Shown: positions 38,309-49,369 of the stretch, one piece after another | How the letters are laid out: every line of letters starts with the position of its first letter | Numbering within the stretch: position 1 is the stretch's first letter | DNA from: Cardiocondyla obscurior | Lineage: Eukaryota; Arthropoda; Insecta; Hymenoptera; Formicidae | DNA: 64,000 bases | Reading direction: 5' to 3' | NCBI RefSeq assembly: GCF_019399895.1 | Contig: NC_091875.1 | Span: 5,642,001 to 5,706,000, forward strand | Made by a program: the position numbers and the translations under genes | The notes under the pieces: model-generated | The model's input: only the letters and a program-made list of their open reading frames with translations | Told to the model about the DNA's origin: nothing | Databases searched by the model: none

Positions 38309-39325
38309 CTCTCGTTATCGGCGCGCCGCGTTTGAAAATATTCCTACGAACAGCGATTTCTCTCGCCGATTTGGACAGCGATCGAAAGCGTCACGCGATA
38401 ATCTCTACGTTTCCGAGCGCGATAAAGTCGGAGTCGCGAAATGTAGCGCTTTTGATACGCTTTCCGACCTTCGGCCTACCGTTTACGCCACGCACGTGAT
38501 TTGCGGAATTCACGAGTCAGAGAAGAGATCCACGTTGATTCGCGTGACTTTACGCCGGCGGTCTCGAGACACGTCTTATCTTCGATTCGAGAGCAAGTCT
38601 ATCGGATCAACGAGTCCGAAAACAATCTGCGATACGAATATCTGAAACCGCGAGAGACGAAAGAATCTCGCGAAGCAGATTTCTTTTTTTTTTCCCCTTC
38701 GTGCAACGTCACCGCACGGAATTTGTCGCATGCGACTTCGCCCGTCGAATTTGAAACAAAGGCACTCGCGCGAAGTGTACCGTTCATCCTGGCGTTCGAT
38801 GGAAAAAAAATTACTGGAGCCTCTCGAGGCTACCGCGGACTCTTTCGCGACTGAATGACAACGCAAAAATATATATTGTGATGCAACAGAAAGTGCGGTC
38901 TGGTCGCTCTGTTAATCAAACTTACAATTAAATCGGCCAGCGCCGAGAAGGCCTAGAAGATTATCGAGAGACGTCTCGTGTTCCCTATTCGCTCTCCTCC
39001 CTCCCGTCCGTCCTCGCCTACAGATTTTTCCGGGTATCTTATCTCCGGCGCGAAGGACAAGCGAAGCGCGAGAGAATGCGGCACGTTCGGAACTTTTTAA
39101 ACGACAGGGAGGGCGACTCGGTCACTCAGATTATTGTTGATTTAATCGTGGCTAGTTGGCCGCGACCTAACCTTTCTCTCGCGTGCGACAAATCACATAC
39201 GAAAACTACTTGCAAAGCCGCGACAATGGATTGCGAGACGCGATACCGTTAGAACGCGACTCCCCGATCGCCAGGAAACGTTCTGACGTCAGCAGCGACG
39301 AAAGGGCGCTACTTAATTAAATTAC

Positions 39326-39538
39326 CTGCGAGTTAATCAAGCTTCCGCATCTCGATTCGTAAATCTTGTAACCGCGTATCGATCTTTCCGCGTCGGCCAT
39401 CGAAAGGACGTTGATCACCTTCGCAGTGAACTTGCCGCGTCTCGCGCCCGCGATTCCGGTGACCCGTACCAACTTCCATCGCTCGCTAACCGTTACGTAG
39501 AATTTGAACTTGCAAGCGTGCTCGCGCGCTCCGAACAA
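39326..39538 (-). other. Possible 5' UTR exon with upstream ORF (distal trehalase transcript)
   Basis: On the minus strand an ATG at 39538 opens 71 codons running without a stop to a donor (CGCAG then gtaatt) at 39326. Joined to the acceptor at 37907 the frame would stop at once in TGATG, overlapping the ATG of the 37.9-kb exon. Only the donor and the open frame are seen; no homology is recognised. It may be 5' UTR or chance in GC-rich DNA. Confidence 0.22.
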
Positions 39539-40350
39539 TTGCGCGCGTGCACGCGACGACCACGTCTCCCTCTCCCTCTACCCCTCTGCTTGCGATAAAA
39601 TCGTCTCTATAAAGCGCAATGCGCAACGAACGTGTATATACGTACCTCGAAAACGTCGAGCTCCACGCTATGGCGTCCCACGAATGCGTCCAGTTGCCGG
39701 GAGGACACGGGGAACCGATTGTCGCACTCGCGCTATCGATTCGCCCGCGATTTGCGACGGGTGCAAACGGAGACGCGTGCGCGCGTTTACTCCAAGGAGA
39801 AATCGTCCGTGTGAAATCGACGGCGACTTCGGTAGCGGCAAACGGGGAGCACGCGACCGAGCTCTCGCCGACCCGTGTCCGCCGAACGACACGTTGAACG
39901 ACGTGGGTAGATGGATGGACGGACGGACGCACGCACGCACGCATACACTCACGAGCGGCGGGCAGGCGGGCGGAAGGGCCACGCACTCGTTGCCACGCTC
40001 GGGTACGCGACGCGACCGACAAACGACGTATACTGCAAGGCGGACGGCTGCAGACTGACCAAGACTGACGAAGCGACCGCGGCGCCCTCCCGCATCTTTT
40101 TACCCGGCGCGTACAAAAAAACGCATGCGCACTGGGTACGCTGCCGGCACGGACCCAAGAAACAGCCGTCCTTGTTTGTTTACCGCGCGTTATCGCTCGC
40201 GATATCGGAGCGAAACGCACGACCTGAGACGCACGACTCGCCACGTATAATTCGCTTCCGCGAAGAAGGATTGGTCGGCCACGAAACGTCGAGCGTAAAA
40301 AAGAGACGCGCTGCCGGTCGGCGATGAACTTCAAATTTCTTTTCAACAGC
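39539..40350 (-). promoter_or_regulatory. GC-rich region, possible distal trehalase promoter
   Basis: CpG-dense stretch with (GGAC)/(ACGC) short tandem repeats at 39911-39944. It borders the possible 5' UTR exon and ends where AT-rich sequence begins near 40.35 kb. A long open frame spans it on the minus strand but is Arg/Ser/Ala low-complexity. Promoter role is inferred from composition and position. Confidence 0.3.
39911..39944. repeat. Short tandem repeats (GGAC)n/(ACGC)n
   Basis: atgg/ggac/gcac tetranucleotide units in succession. Confidence 0.75.
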
Positions 40351-43300
40351 ATGAATTGAGCCGTAATAAACAAGTTGAGAGTTACACGCGACTTACAATT
40401 TCTCTCTCGACGGCAACTGTTTTTGTCCGTCGAGTTTTTTTTTGATCAAGTTAAAGAAACAATATAAAAACATTTCGCAAACGCCGATTCGTGTACTTAT
40501 TCTAAAGCGTAATTGGCTAAGGATGTATTCGAAATTTATTTAGAGCGCTAACGATGCTGTTTTGAATAAAATGTTAATATGTAGCAAATTAATAAGTAAC
40601 GAGAAAATCAAAATGCATTCCTGTTAAGTTGCCTGTATTACGTTGCAATGTTTAAAAGGAAATTTCTATGCGCGCAAAAAAAAAAAGAAAAAAAATATCG
40701 ATAGAATGCAAGTAACCACAATTAATGAATCCAACATTTTATTCAGCAATAATTACGAACACGATGAAAAATTCGGCTGCTTCACGACCAAGTATTTGCG
40801 ATCCGCTTTATAATATACCCCGAGACTTTACAAGTCACCTCTCTTTCGTACGACCGCAAATTGTCGAGGACTCGATAACTTCTAAAGAGTTGTAAAAAGT
40901 TGCGAGGACGAAATTTCAAACATCGGTGAAAGAACGCTGCGTTTCGATTAGATTATTTCACTTCGAGATCTTCGGAAATATGTACACTAATTTTTTTTTT
41001 TAGCAATAACAAATGCATCGTGCTCGTGAAAGCGCCGATGCATCGTTTATCCGAATGAGAACAATGAGTCTCGGCTTGAATTAGAAAAAAGCATTTAAAA
41101 ATCTTCGTGGCGACGAACGTCGACCTTCTACCGACGCCGATAACTTTAATCTCGGTTTGATTTACTTACTTAATTCTTAGAACCAGAGATAAAAGAGATG
41201 AAGTAAGTTAAACCAAGATTAAAGTTAGATTTGCATTGAAGGAAATGGACGTAAGTCGCGTTAAATCGTGCAACAATCTTAAGAATACTTCGAATATGCT
41301 ATTGTTACAATAATATTGTACGCGAAAATGCTGCGCTTTTACAAACGGCGTGACAAAAAGAGAGCTCTCGTACACCTCAAAAATAAGTGTTATTTCAGTC
41401 TCTAAAACTTAACGGTTTAGCCTCGCGATAGTTTCTCTCATCGAGCGTCGAAACTCCGTTATCGTCTACAATTTCATGAACACATTTGAAATATACTGAT
41501 ACCTCCTGACGGGACTTCGTCACGGATTTTCTGTCGCGCGCGTTTGATGCGCAAGGTATTACAATAGAAACACCGTTAATCCTTAATAAAAAACGAGCTG
41601 AGATATCAAATAAATACGACTCCCAAAATGTAAGATAAACACTCTGTAAAAAAATATATGTATACATGTGTTGTCTATGCATGTACATCTATATCATTTT
41701 GTATAATTCTGTAAGGTTTTATGTACGGTGCATACATAGATGCTGAATGAGTTCATTAAACAAGTACGCTAAATTACTAAAGCGATCGTGTAGCTTGAAT
41801 TTGTAATGCTAAGCGAAGCAACATTACTTTTAAAATAATTTTTGAAAGGAATATTGCTAAAATCATTGAAAAAAAAGTGTAGAATTTATGAAGGCCGTCG
41901 TATACAAACGTTTTTCTGATCTTGTAACTTTCCAGCCGAACAAAGTATTCGTTTGTTCGTTTGTTTTGTACGAACGTTTCAAGCGGCACGCATTAGCACG
42001 AGTATTAAAAAATAATTTGTGTTAACAGACGCAACACTTGCCTGTGTAAACTTGTTAAAAAAAGAAAAAAAAAAGACAGACAAGCAATCACTTTGCTCTT
42101 TTGTTTTTTGAATGCCATATGTATTTAAAGGCGTTGTGTGAAAAATTTAATTAATATGCCAATAATAAGGATATGACACGCGTTAAATGTTACAGGTGAT
42201 TGCTTGCCACACGTTTAAGCAACTTATAAATTTCGTAGTGCTAATAACAATAATATAAATCGCAATACTTATCACAATATATTAGTATTAAACGATTAAT
42301 AAAAATTCTAACATTACTGAAACCTCTAAAATAAGTCTATCTTCGGACAAGGTCGCAAACGATCTAATTTTGGGATTAATTTTAACATACGTACGTAAAT
42401 TATTAAGTAGAAAAGATTTGTATCGGGACACGTCCATTGTTTCTTCAAATAATGCCAGTGTTCTCGAAAATTATCAGACAATACGAAGAACCTAACTTAT
42501 TAAGTAGAAGCAAACTATAATTATTTTTCTCTTACTGAACTATACCTCTTTCGGTATATTGCATCTTTATATGTATCTTACATTTTGTATCATAGGAAAC
42601 AGGTACAACATGTATATTAGGTAACTCAATTTCCTGTGCGATACAACATAATCCCTTATGTTATTTTTAGTATTTCATATCGATCAAATTACACTTTACA
42701 CATATGTAAGTTACATATAAAATATTTCGCTGACAGATACGTCTTAATTTGTTTTTTATTTTTGTAATAAGTGTAAAAAAAGAACTAAATTAATGTTCTA
42801 CAGCCTCTCTTTGTGATGTACATAAACTAGATGGCAATTGCTAATTAAACTGCTACACATGTGACATCAAACAAATTAGTAAATTAGCATAAAAATTACG
42901 TATGCGATTATTAAAAATATTCCTGTGATAACAATAATTATAGAACTAAGTCTGCTTAAATATTAGTTCATTCAGATATTATTTATGTTTTTTCTATCAT
43001 AAGAATGCAAAGGAAAATTTATAATTGATATTTGACTTATATATTTAAATTAAAAAATGACAATCGTCATTTTAAATATAAACATACTTTTCAGTTAATA
43101 TTCTACGTATCAATTAAACTACCATTGCATCAACATGTGAGGAAAATACCAAAGTGATATCGAAATAAAGAATGTACTTATTATAATAATTTGGAATTAG
43201 AAAGTATGTAGAGAACTGTGCTATGCTAATACGCATTCTAAAAAATGCAAAAATATGTAACGCATGAGAAATTTTCTGCGTTCTTAATAATGGACGGTGA

Positions 43301-43776
43301 AATATTTACTTGCTACTTATTAAAAAAGAACATCTATTACCATAAAACTGAATCATTATTAGATTTGCTAAATCTAACCTCCTATTAGTCATAAATTAAT
43401 CAGATATGACCTTACTGAAATTAAAAAAAAAACTTTAAGTTGGGACAGATTTTCCTTCCAGATCGCTGTTAATTAAATTACCACTGGAAGTAATCACATA
43501 AAGCATTAATGACTTATCGTTACAATATAAATATCGTCTTACGGAAATATCAAGATATCAAAAGTCATTATATATATTCGTTTATAATTAAACATGACGT
43601 AATAAATATAAGTGTCTCTTAGAAAATGACGCTGATCATGACGCTTTACAATTAATTCGCTTTTAAGGTGTGTATCATCTAGATGAAGGTTTTAATATTT
43701 ACATAATAATGTACAACTATATGATTTTATACAAGTGAAAAATGATGTGATGTTTTTTTTTACATACTAATTGTAT
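40351..43776. other. AT-rich sequence downstream of the demethylase
   Basis: Presumed 3' UTR of the PHF8-like gene followed by intergenic DNA. Possible minus-strand AATAAA signals lie near 42754 and 40738-40743. Contains the inverted repeat at 41141-41227. No recognised protein frame. Confidence 0.5.
41141..41227. mobile_element. Inverted-repeat element, 27-bp arms (MITE-like)
   Basis: Arms 41141-41167 (begins taactttaatctcggttt) and 41201-41227 (ends aagattaaagtta) match at 24 of 27 positions around a 33-nt loop. Two of the three mismatches are G-U compatible if transcribed from the plus strand. No coding capacity. Confidence 0.5.
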
Positions 43777-45318
43777 CTAGTGCATCATTTTATGAAGTTT
43801 CAGAATTTTCCCCAAACGCTGTTTCGCCGTCTTCATTCCCTTCTTCGGTTTCCGTTCTGAAAGTCACAAGTAATCGTCTTTCTTCATGCGTATTTTTAAA
43901 TAAAAAATTAAAATGTGCAAATAATAAAAATTGGTACTTACCAACTGGAACGGGTGCTGCAAGTTTTGCTTTAACATCTTTAAGTCTGTTAGGACTTGTC
44001 AATATTGAACCAAAACCAGTGGACGATTTTATAACATTTTCAGAAGCCGCAGTAGACGATGTGGTACCCACTGCAGGGACCACAGAATCCTTTTGCTTCT
44101 TTTTATATGTCCGTTTATTAGTACTCTATTACGCGCATAAAATTAATTATATTAATTTACATATTTTATTGTTTTTTTTTTATTATAATAACATAATAAA
44201 AACGGAAAAAAATTGATGAGGTAGAAAGATTATAGAGTGTATCATCCGAATAAAGATACATAAATATATCTTTGATGATCCAATCTATAAACTAACGATG
44301 ACAAATCGTAATCTAGCGATCACTACAAATGTGCACTAAAAAGAAAGTGGAGGCTAATTAAAAAAAAAAAGAAACTAAATATAAAGATTAAATAATTAAA
44401 ACATTAAAAAAAACAAAATGCAAAACTTAAAGATCGTAATTATAATACATACAACTAAATATGTATAACTGAAAAGCTATAGGAAAGTATAGTACTACAG
44501 AATTTTATATGAAATTGCAAAGATCGAAATAAATGCCTACCAATTTCTTCTTGGTAACCTTCTCCATGTCGCTATCCAGGTATTCATCCTATGTAAAATG
44601 TATATGCAAGAAACACGGAATTATGATATTTAAAAAAAAATTGTGAATTTTAAAACGTTTATTAAATACTAACTAATGACCAATAGCGATATGAAAATGT
44701 ATTATTATCATAAATACTATTTTTTATAAATGCTGGATACATTTCTAATTGGATTGGCATCGGGATAATTAATGATTGGGTAACAAAATAATTTATTTGC
44801 ATTTGGTAAAGCGTATGAATTCGTGTAACGTTTAACGAGGTAATAATTTTCTTACCGATTGTTTCGCTCGTTTCGCTGCAGCTGCTTCGAGACCCTTTTC
44901 CACTGATGTTTTCTTCACGCCTTCTCGTGCCGGTCGATTTGTCTTTGGTAAAAGAGGGCCTACTCTTGCTTTTGGGTTCCATGCTTCATCAATTTGACTT
45001 TTTGCCTTAGGTTTAAAAATATAATCTTCGTCGTCAGAAGCATCTAATGCTGGATAAACTGTAAATAATATAAATTAAATAATAATATCACAGAGAAATA
45101 TTACTATAAAAGAATCTTTTATTTTATACGCACTAAAATCATCGTCTTGATGGACCTTGTCAATATTTTCTATTAATTGATCATCATCTTCGTCATCGTC
45201 ATTTTGCTGGATCTTAGCATGTTTCTTTGACGATTTCGTAGAACTACTCGTTGTAGAATAACTCTGCTGGCTGAACGATAACATCCCAGCAATCGCCTCC
45301 CGTGTGGACGGTGACGCC
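43777..45318 (-). CDS. PHF8: PHF8-like exons 9-13: conserved C-terminal motifs
   Basis: Exon 9 (45318-45134; 45327 if the other AG is used) carries SPSTREAIAGMLSFSQQ and an Asp-rich stretch. Exon 10 (45058-44856) carries YPALDASDDEDY, KARVGPLLPK and KGLEAAAAKRAKQS. Exon 11 (44588-44541) is 48 nt. Exon 12 (44098-43942) is least certain because its acceptor has no pyrimidine tract, but a TACTAAT branch point lies about 20 nt before it. Exon 13 (43856-43777) gives RKPKKGMKTAKQRLGKILKL and TAG. Confidence 0.82.
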
Positions 45319-48300
45319 CTGTCAGAACTGACCGTTTTCAATTTATAAATACTAAGACATCAAAAAATCAAATACATTCCTTTTTACGGCTTAAAATTAA
45401 AAAATCTTTTAGTATCCATGACAAATTTTCATGCTTAAGAACTATACTGCATTCATTCTATGCCATTCAAACTCCATATTTTTTTATCTATCGCGGTTGT
45501 AAATTTTTTTTTTGTCTATAAAGAAGTCGAAAAATATTTTCCTTCTGAGACCATTTACAAAAGCTAAAACACGAAAATCAGATATTTATAAGACAATTTA
45601 ACTTACCCAGTGGGCGGTGGCATGGGTTGACTGTACTGTGGAATTGTAGTTGACGGCCTGAAATTATTTTTCGTTACAATCATAAATCATATTATTACGA
45701 AACAGTTAAATTTATACATACGTGACATCAACTCTTGGAGTGCTATTTCCAAGAGTGTATGCTGACGCTTTCAATAATTCCTCTATACCATTCTTCGGCG
45801 CATTACTTAATACGTCGATATTGCCATCGTAATCACGCTTGATTCGTTTCGCTCTTGGTGCCCGTTTCCGTTTTTGTGATTCATCTATTACGAGACCATA
45901 GTCACTTTCATTGCTACCATCGTGAAAATCATATACGGACGATGTTTGATTCCACGGTAGCGAATCCTTCGACGTCTCGAAGGAGTGACCAGTTATAATA
46001 TTGCTACCATAAACATTTATATTGTCGTTTGTACTTCTAACAACCTCATTGTTGCCGAGCTTAAATCTAATCACCGTAGGGCTTTGTTTTCCTGGCTTGG
46101 ATAATCGTCGTTTATTACTATTGGTGGGTTTTTCTGGAGCAACCGCTCTAACCACCGTGCTCATAATCGGTTTCGGTAATGTGAGCTTTAAGGGCGGTCT
46201 TGCTAATGGCTGTTCTATCAAAGCGGGTTGCATTTTATTTGTTTCCTTTAACGTCGCTTTATTCGCCTCTTTTAGTGTCAATTTATTCGTTTCTTTTAAC
46301 TTAACGTTTGCTTTGTTTGTTTCCTTTAACGTTGCTTTATTAGCTTTAATAGCATTATCGGCCATCTTATCGGCATAATCAAAATCTACAAAATCTTTAT
46401 TTAATGGCTTCCTCTTTTTTCGCTTACTCTCACGTTCCGGCTTCGGCGGATTTAGAGATATTAAGTACCGTTCTGCATGTCGTATTTCTTTACTGAGATC
46501 TTTCAGTAATTTTTGACTGTTTATTGTGTTCGGTATTTGACCACGGCTAACCATGCTGTACTGAAATTAATTAATTTTTATTTTATAAGCTTTCATAATT
46601 TAAAATTAAAATTATATACATATGAATAACAATATTTTTAACTTACATCCTTATCTGTATTCCATTGTTTTAAAATTCCAAGTAATGCTTTAACGCCTTG
46701 CAAAAAATACGGAGGACATTTTTTTCCTTCGTTATTTAAGTCCTTTAATTCTTTTAATAATTTCTTAGCCGCAAACCAATTAATTGTTTCGAATCCAGGA
46801 TATTGAAATTTCGCTGGAGTCTTCATTTTTCTTTCCAATTCATATATTCTACAAAATAAAGAAAAAAAATTAATAAATAACTTTTTTTATTGTATCAATC
46901 AACGATAAAATTTTTTACTTACTGTATTTGCATCTGAATATTGAGACTGTGCACGAAATTTCCTCCAAAAACCAAAGAATCTACTGGCGTGAGCACTGCA
47001 TGTATCCAGCCAGTGGGAATCATCATAGTCTGGCCTTGTTTAAGCACACATTTGTAGCATGCGTCGGCCTGATCTCCGAAGAAAGTTTCGCTCTGCGTCG
47101 AACTGCACATCCAATGCTGATACAACTGTAAGTTTGCTGGCGTGGGTTTGACGAGATAAAATACTTTTTCGCCACGCAGCACGTGATACCACACGGACGT
47201 GCCGCCGAAGTCGATATGAAAATCTGTGAAACTGTCTTTGACTCCCATTAGGCAATACTTTTGTACTTCTGGTCGTTTTATATCACTGTCCTCAGGCCAA
47301 TCGCGCGGCCACACCGAATTAACCCAGTCAAGTTTGCGCGCGATGTACGGTGCTTCAACCAGTGACGAGAGACTGCAATTTTTTTATCAAATTACACATT
47401 CTATGAAAATAACTTAACAAGCCGTGTACGGCAAGGCAATGAATATTGGTATACCGAGTGTTAGTAAATTCGAGACTTATGACATTAAATATTCTTGTTC
47501 GGGAGGGAGAGTTGTAATATTCTACAAAGTCTTTTAATTTCATACGTATGTTACTTTGTCTAGTAACATCGATCACGTCCATGTCTCGATCACCACCTGA
47601 AAGTAATAAAAAAAAATCATGAAAGCTATGTACATATAAAGTAACATATTTTCTAATTTTTAATAACTAAATTACCTATGTAATTTTCAACATCAATAAC
47701 ACTGAAATTTGATAAGGGTACAACCATGTCAAGTCCATCTTTTCCATCAATTATAATAGGATTTTCAAAACCATTGATTTGTAAATACTGAAAAGTTAAT
47801 TGATGTCCTTTTACATGCTTCACAACCTCATCAGCTTTAGGAAAGTGTCTAGACTTCAGCTCTCTTATAAATACTGATGTTCCAGTTTGAACTGGCTTTG
47901 TATCAGCATCTTTTTCAGTGTAATCATGTCTATGCCAATTTGTTCTAACTTTCACTGTAAAATAAAATGTTAAAAAAATATTATTAAAGTTCATAAGTAT
48001 ACAAATATATATTTTACTATTTAATAAAAATATTTAATAAATCGATTTTCTTACTGAGAGAAGGACCACAGGTGGTTTCACATTTTGGACAATGGTACTT
48101 ATCGAGATCTATTGTTACGTATTCCTTCAAATCCACACACCTGGAACAAACAACAACACTATAATATCTCATACATAATATAAAGTATAAATCACAAAAA
48201 TAAAATTTAAAAAAATCGTCTGTGCGTACAAACAGGTGTTTTAACCGAGCGCAACGAGGCTCACCGGTACGTACTCCGATTAATATCATCGCGTCGAATG

Positions 48301-48658
48301 TACAAATGACAAACGTGAATAAACGCTTCGGAATTCGGAGTGACGCGCGGTAAAGGTTATGTTTTTGTTAATAAAACAATCGTACGCGGCGCGACGCCGG
48401 CGAAGTAGCATCGCGTAAATTGTGTCCCCGATCACGCGCGGAACGTGCGGACACTTGCAATCGCCGGAGAAGCTCCGGATTTCGTCCTGAAAGCCCCAGG
48501 TACGCGTGGGTTGCATTGCGAACGCACGCCTCCACGTATTTCGATGTAAACCGCGCTTACCCGCCGTGGTACCATTCCTTGCACACATCGCACTGTATCA
48601 TGAACTGCTGGGGATCGTACGAACGACCGCAGAAGCAGTACGTGGCTGACGGCTCCAT
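43777..48658 (-). CDS. PHF8: PHF8/KDM7-type PHD-JmjC histone lysine demethylase, 13 coding exons
   Basis: Nuclear Fe(II)/2-oxoglutarate enzyme family that binds H3K4me3 by its PHD finger and demethylates H3K9me1/2, H3K27me2 or H4K20me1. Exons (minus): 48658-48561, 48140-48055, 47954-47676, 47596-47455, 47372-46923, 46848-46647, 46560-45722, 45657-45607, 45318-45134, 45058-44856, 44588-44541, 44098-43942, 43856-43777; phases agree throughout, 939 residues. Order: PHD finger at about 7-57 (YCFCGRSYDP...YHCPKCE), linker, JmjC with iron ligands His254, Asp256 (FHIDFGG) and His326 (GWIHAVLTP) and Lys271 for 2-oxoglutarate, helical region, Lys-rich linker, basic nuclear-localisation stretch, then PHF8-type motifs SPSTREAIAGML, KARVGPLLPK and C-terminal KTAKQRLGKILKLHK. 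An upstream in-frame TAA without another Met supports the start. All catalytic residues are present. PHF2 and KDM7A are close relatives; the C-terminal motifs favour PHF8. Confidence 0.93.
45722..46560 (-). CDS. PHF8: PHF8-like exon 7: Lys-rich linker with short tandem repeats
   Basis: The largest exon (839 nt, residues 420-699). It finishes the post-JmjC helix (LLKDLSKEIRHAERYL), then has KRKKRKP, about five imperfect KETNKATL-type repeats at residues 489-528 (46352-46234), and a basic cluster KRKRAPRAKRIKRDY that looks like a nuclear-localisation signal. Confidence 0.88.
46923..47372 (-). CDS. PHF8: PHF8-like exon 5: JmjC catalytic core
   Basis: 450 nt, 150 residues, holding all three iron ligands (His254, Asp256, His326) and Lys271 in GEKVFYLVKP. 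Closely resembles vertebrate PHF8 (VQKYCLM, TDFHIDFGGTSVWYHVL, FIPTGWIHAVLTPVD-type blocks). Confidence 0.95.
48055..48658 (-). CDS. PHF8: PHF8-like exons 1-2: PHD finger
   Basis: Exon 1 (48658-48561) starts MEPSATYCFCGRSYDP and ends in WYHG plus GG before gtaagc. Exon 2 (48140-48055) continues CVDLKEYVTIDLDKYHCPKC. Together they supply the Cys4-His-Cys3 zinc ligands. The intron falls inside the finger just after the His. Confidence 0.9.
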
Positions 48659-48771
48659 TTCCTTGGCGGTCACCCGGATCTGATACAACACCCGTGGCAC
48701 GGTCCCGTCGACAACAAAGGCGGAGGTGGAGGCATACAGCGGATACAGATGCCATTCGATTTCTCCAGAAG

Positions 48772-48830
48772 TGCGTTCGCAAACTTACTCCGCACAGATT
48801 TTCAATATTCAGAATAAGTTTGCGGACGCA
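48772..48830. repeat. 18-bp inverted repeat upstream of the demethylase
   Basis: Arms tgcgttcgcaaacttact (48772-48789) and aataagtttgcggacgca (48813-48830) pair at 16 of 18 positions, 23-nt loop. It lies 114 bp above the PHF8-like ATG. Confidence 0.75.
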
Positions 48831-49228
48831 TCCTACCGGCCAATCAGTGTGCCAAAAAAAAAAAAATTGCATCCAAAAACTGGGCATTTGTGATCCTCAT
48901 GACACACGCATTTCTACAAAAAAAAAACTAACGAGATATCCTCCCTTCCTCCACCCTTCACGAACGGCTGACCGTATGCATTTTCCGTCCACTCATCTGC
49001 TGTGCATGACTCATCCTGACTCATCCATTTGCGAACAAGCGGCCGAAGAGGACGGACGTCTACGTTAAATATATGTTCTGTGATTGTGGGTGCAACGTAA
49101 CACGTGTTGGGTCGAGTTTACTTGTAGAGAGAGAGAAGACGTAGTGGCTTGGCTGGCAACGCAACGAGGCTCCGTCGCCGACCCGTAAGATCGATTTAAC
49201 GTTGCTTCGGTTGCAATTTCGGATTCAC

Positions 49229-49258
49229 CGTCGTCGTCGTCGTCCTCGTCGTCGTCTC
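49229..49258. repeat. (TCG)n trinucleotide repeat
   Basis: About nine imperfect tcg/tcc units in the divergent promoter region. Confidence 0.8.
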
Positions 49259-49351
49259 GTGCGCGGTCGTCCGCGCTCGAGTGTGTCCGCGATTCACCCG
49301 CAACGAGATATACATGCATCGCATATACTTGGGTAAACGAAAGCGGTCTAA

Positions 49352-49369
49352 CGACGACGACGACGACGG
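49352..49369. repeat. (CGA)n trinucleotide repeat
   Basis: Six tandem cga units in the same promoter region. Confidence 0.8.

Noticed and set aside
39486..40373. 295-codon minus-strand open frame
   Set aside because: Arg/Ser/Ala-rich and without motifs. It lies in CpG-dense sequence where stops are rare, and several other frames are equally open across the same bases.
48432..48887. 151-codon minus-strand frame overlapping the PHD exon
   Set aside because: Different frame from the PHD finger. The true frame has all the zinc ligands and correct splice phases.
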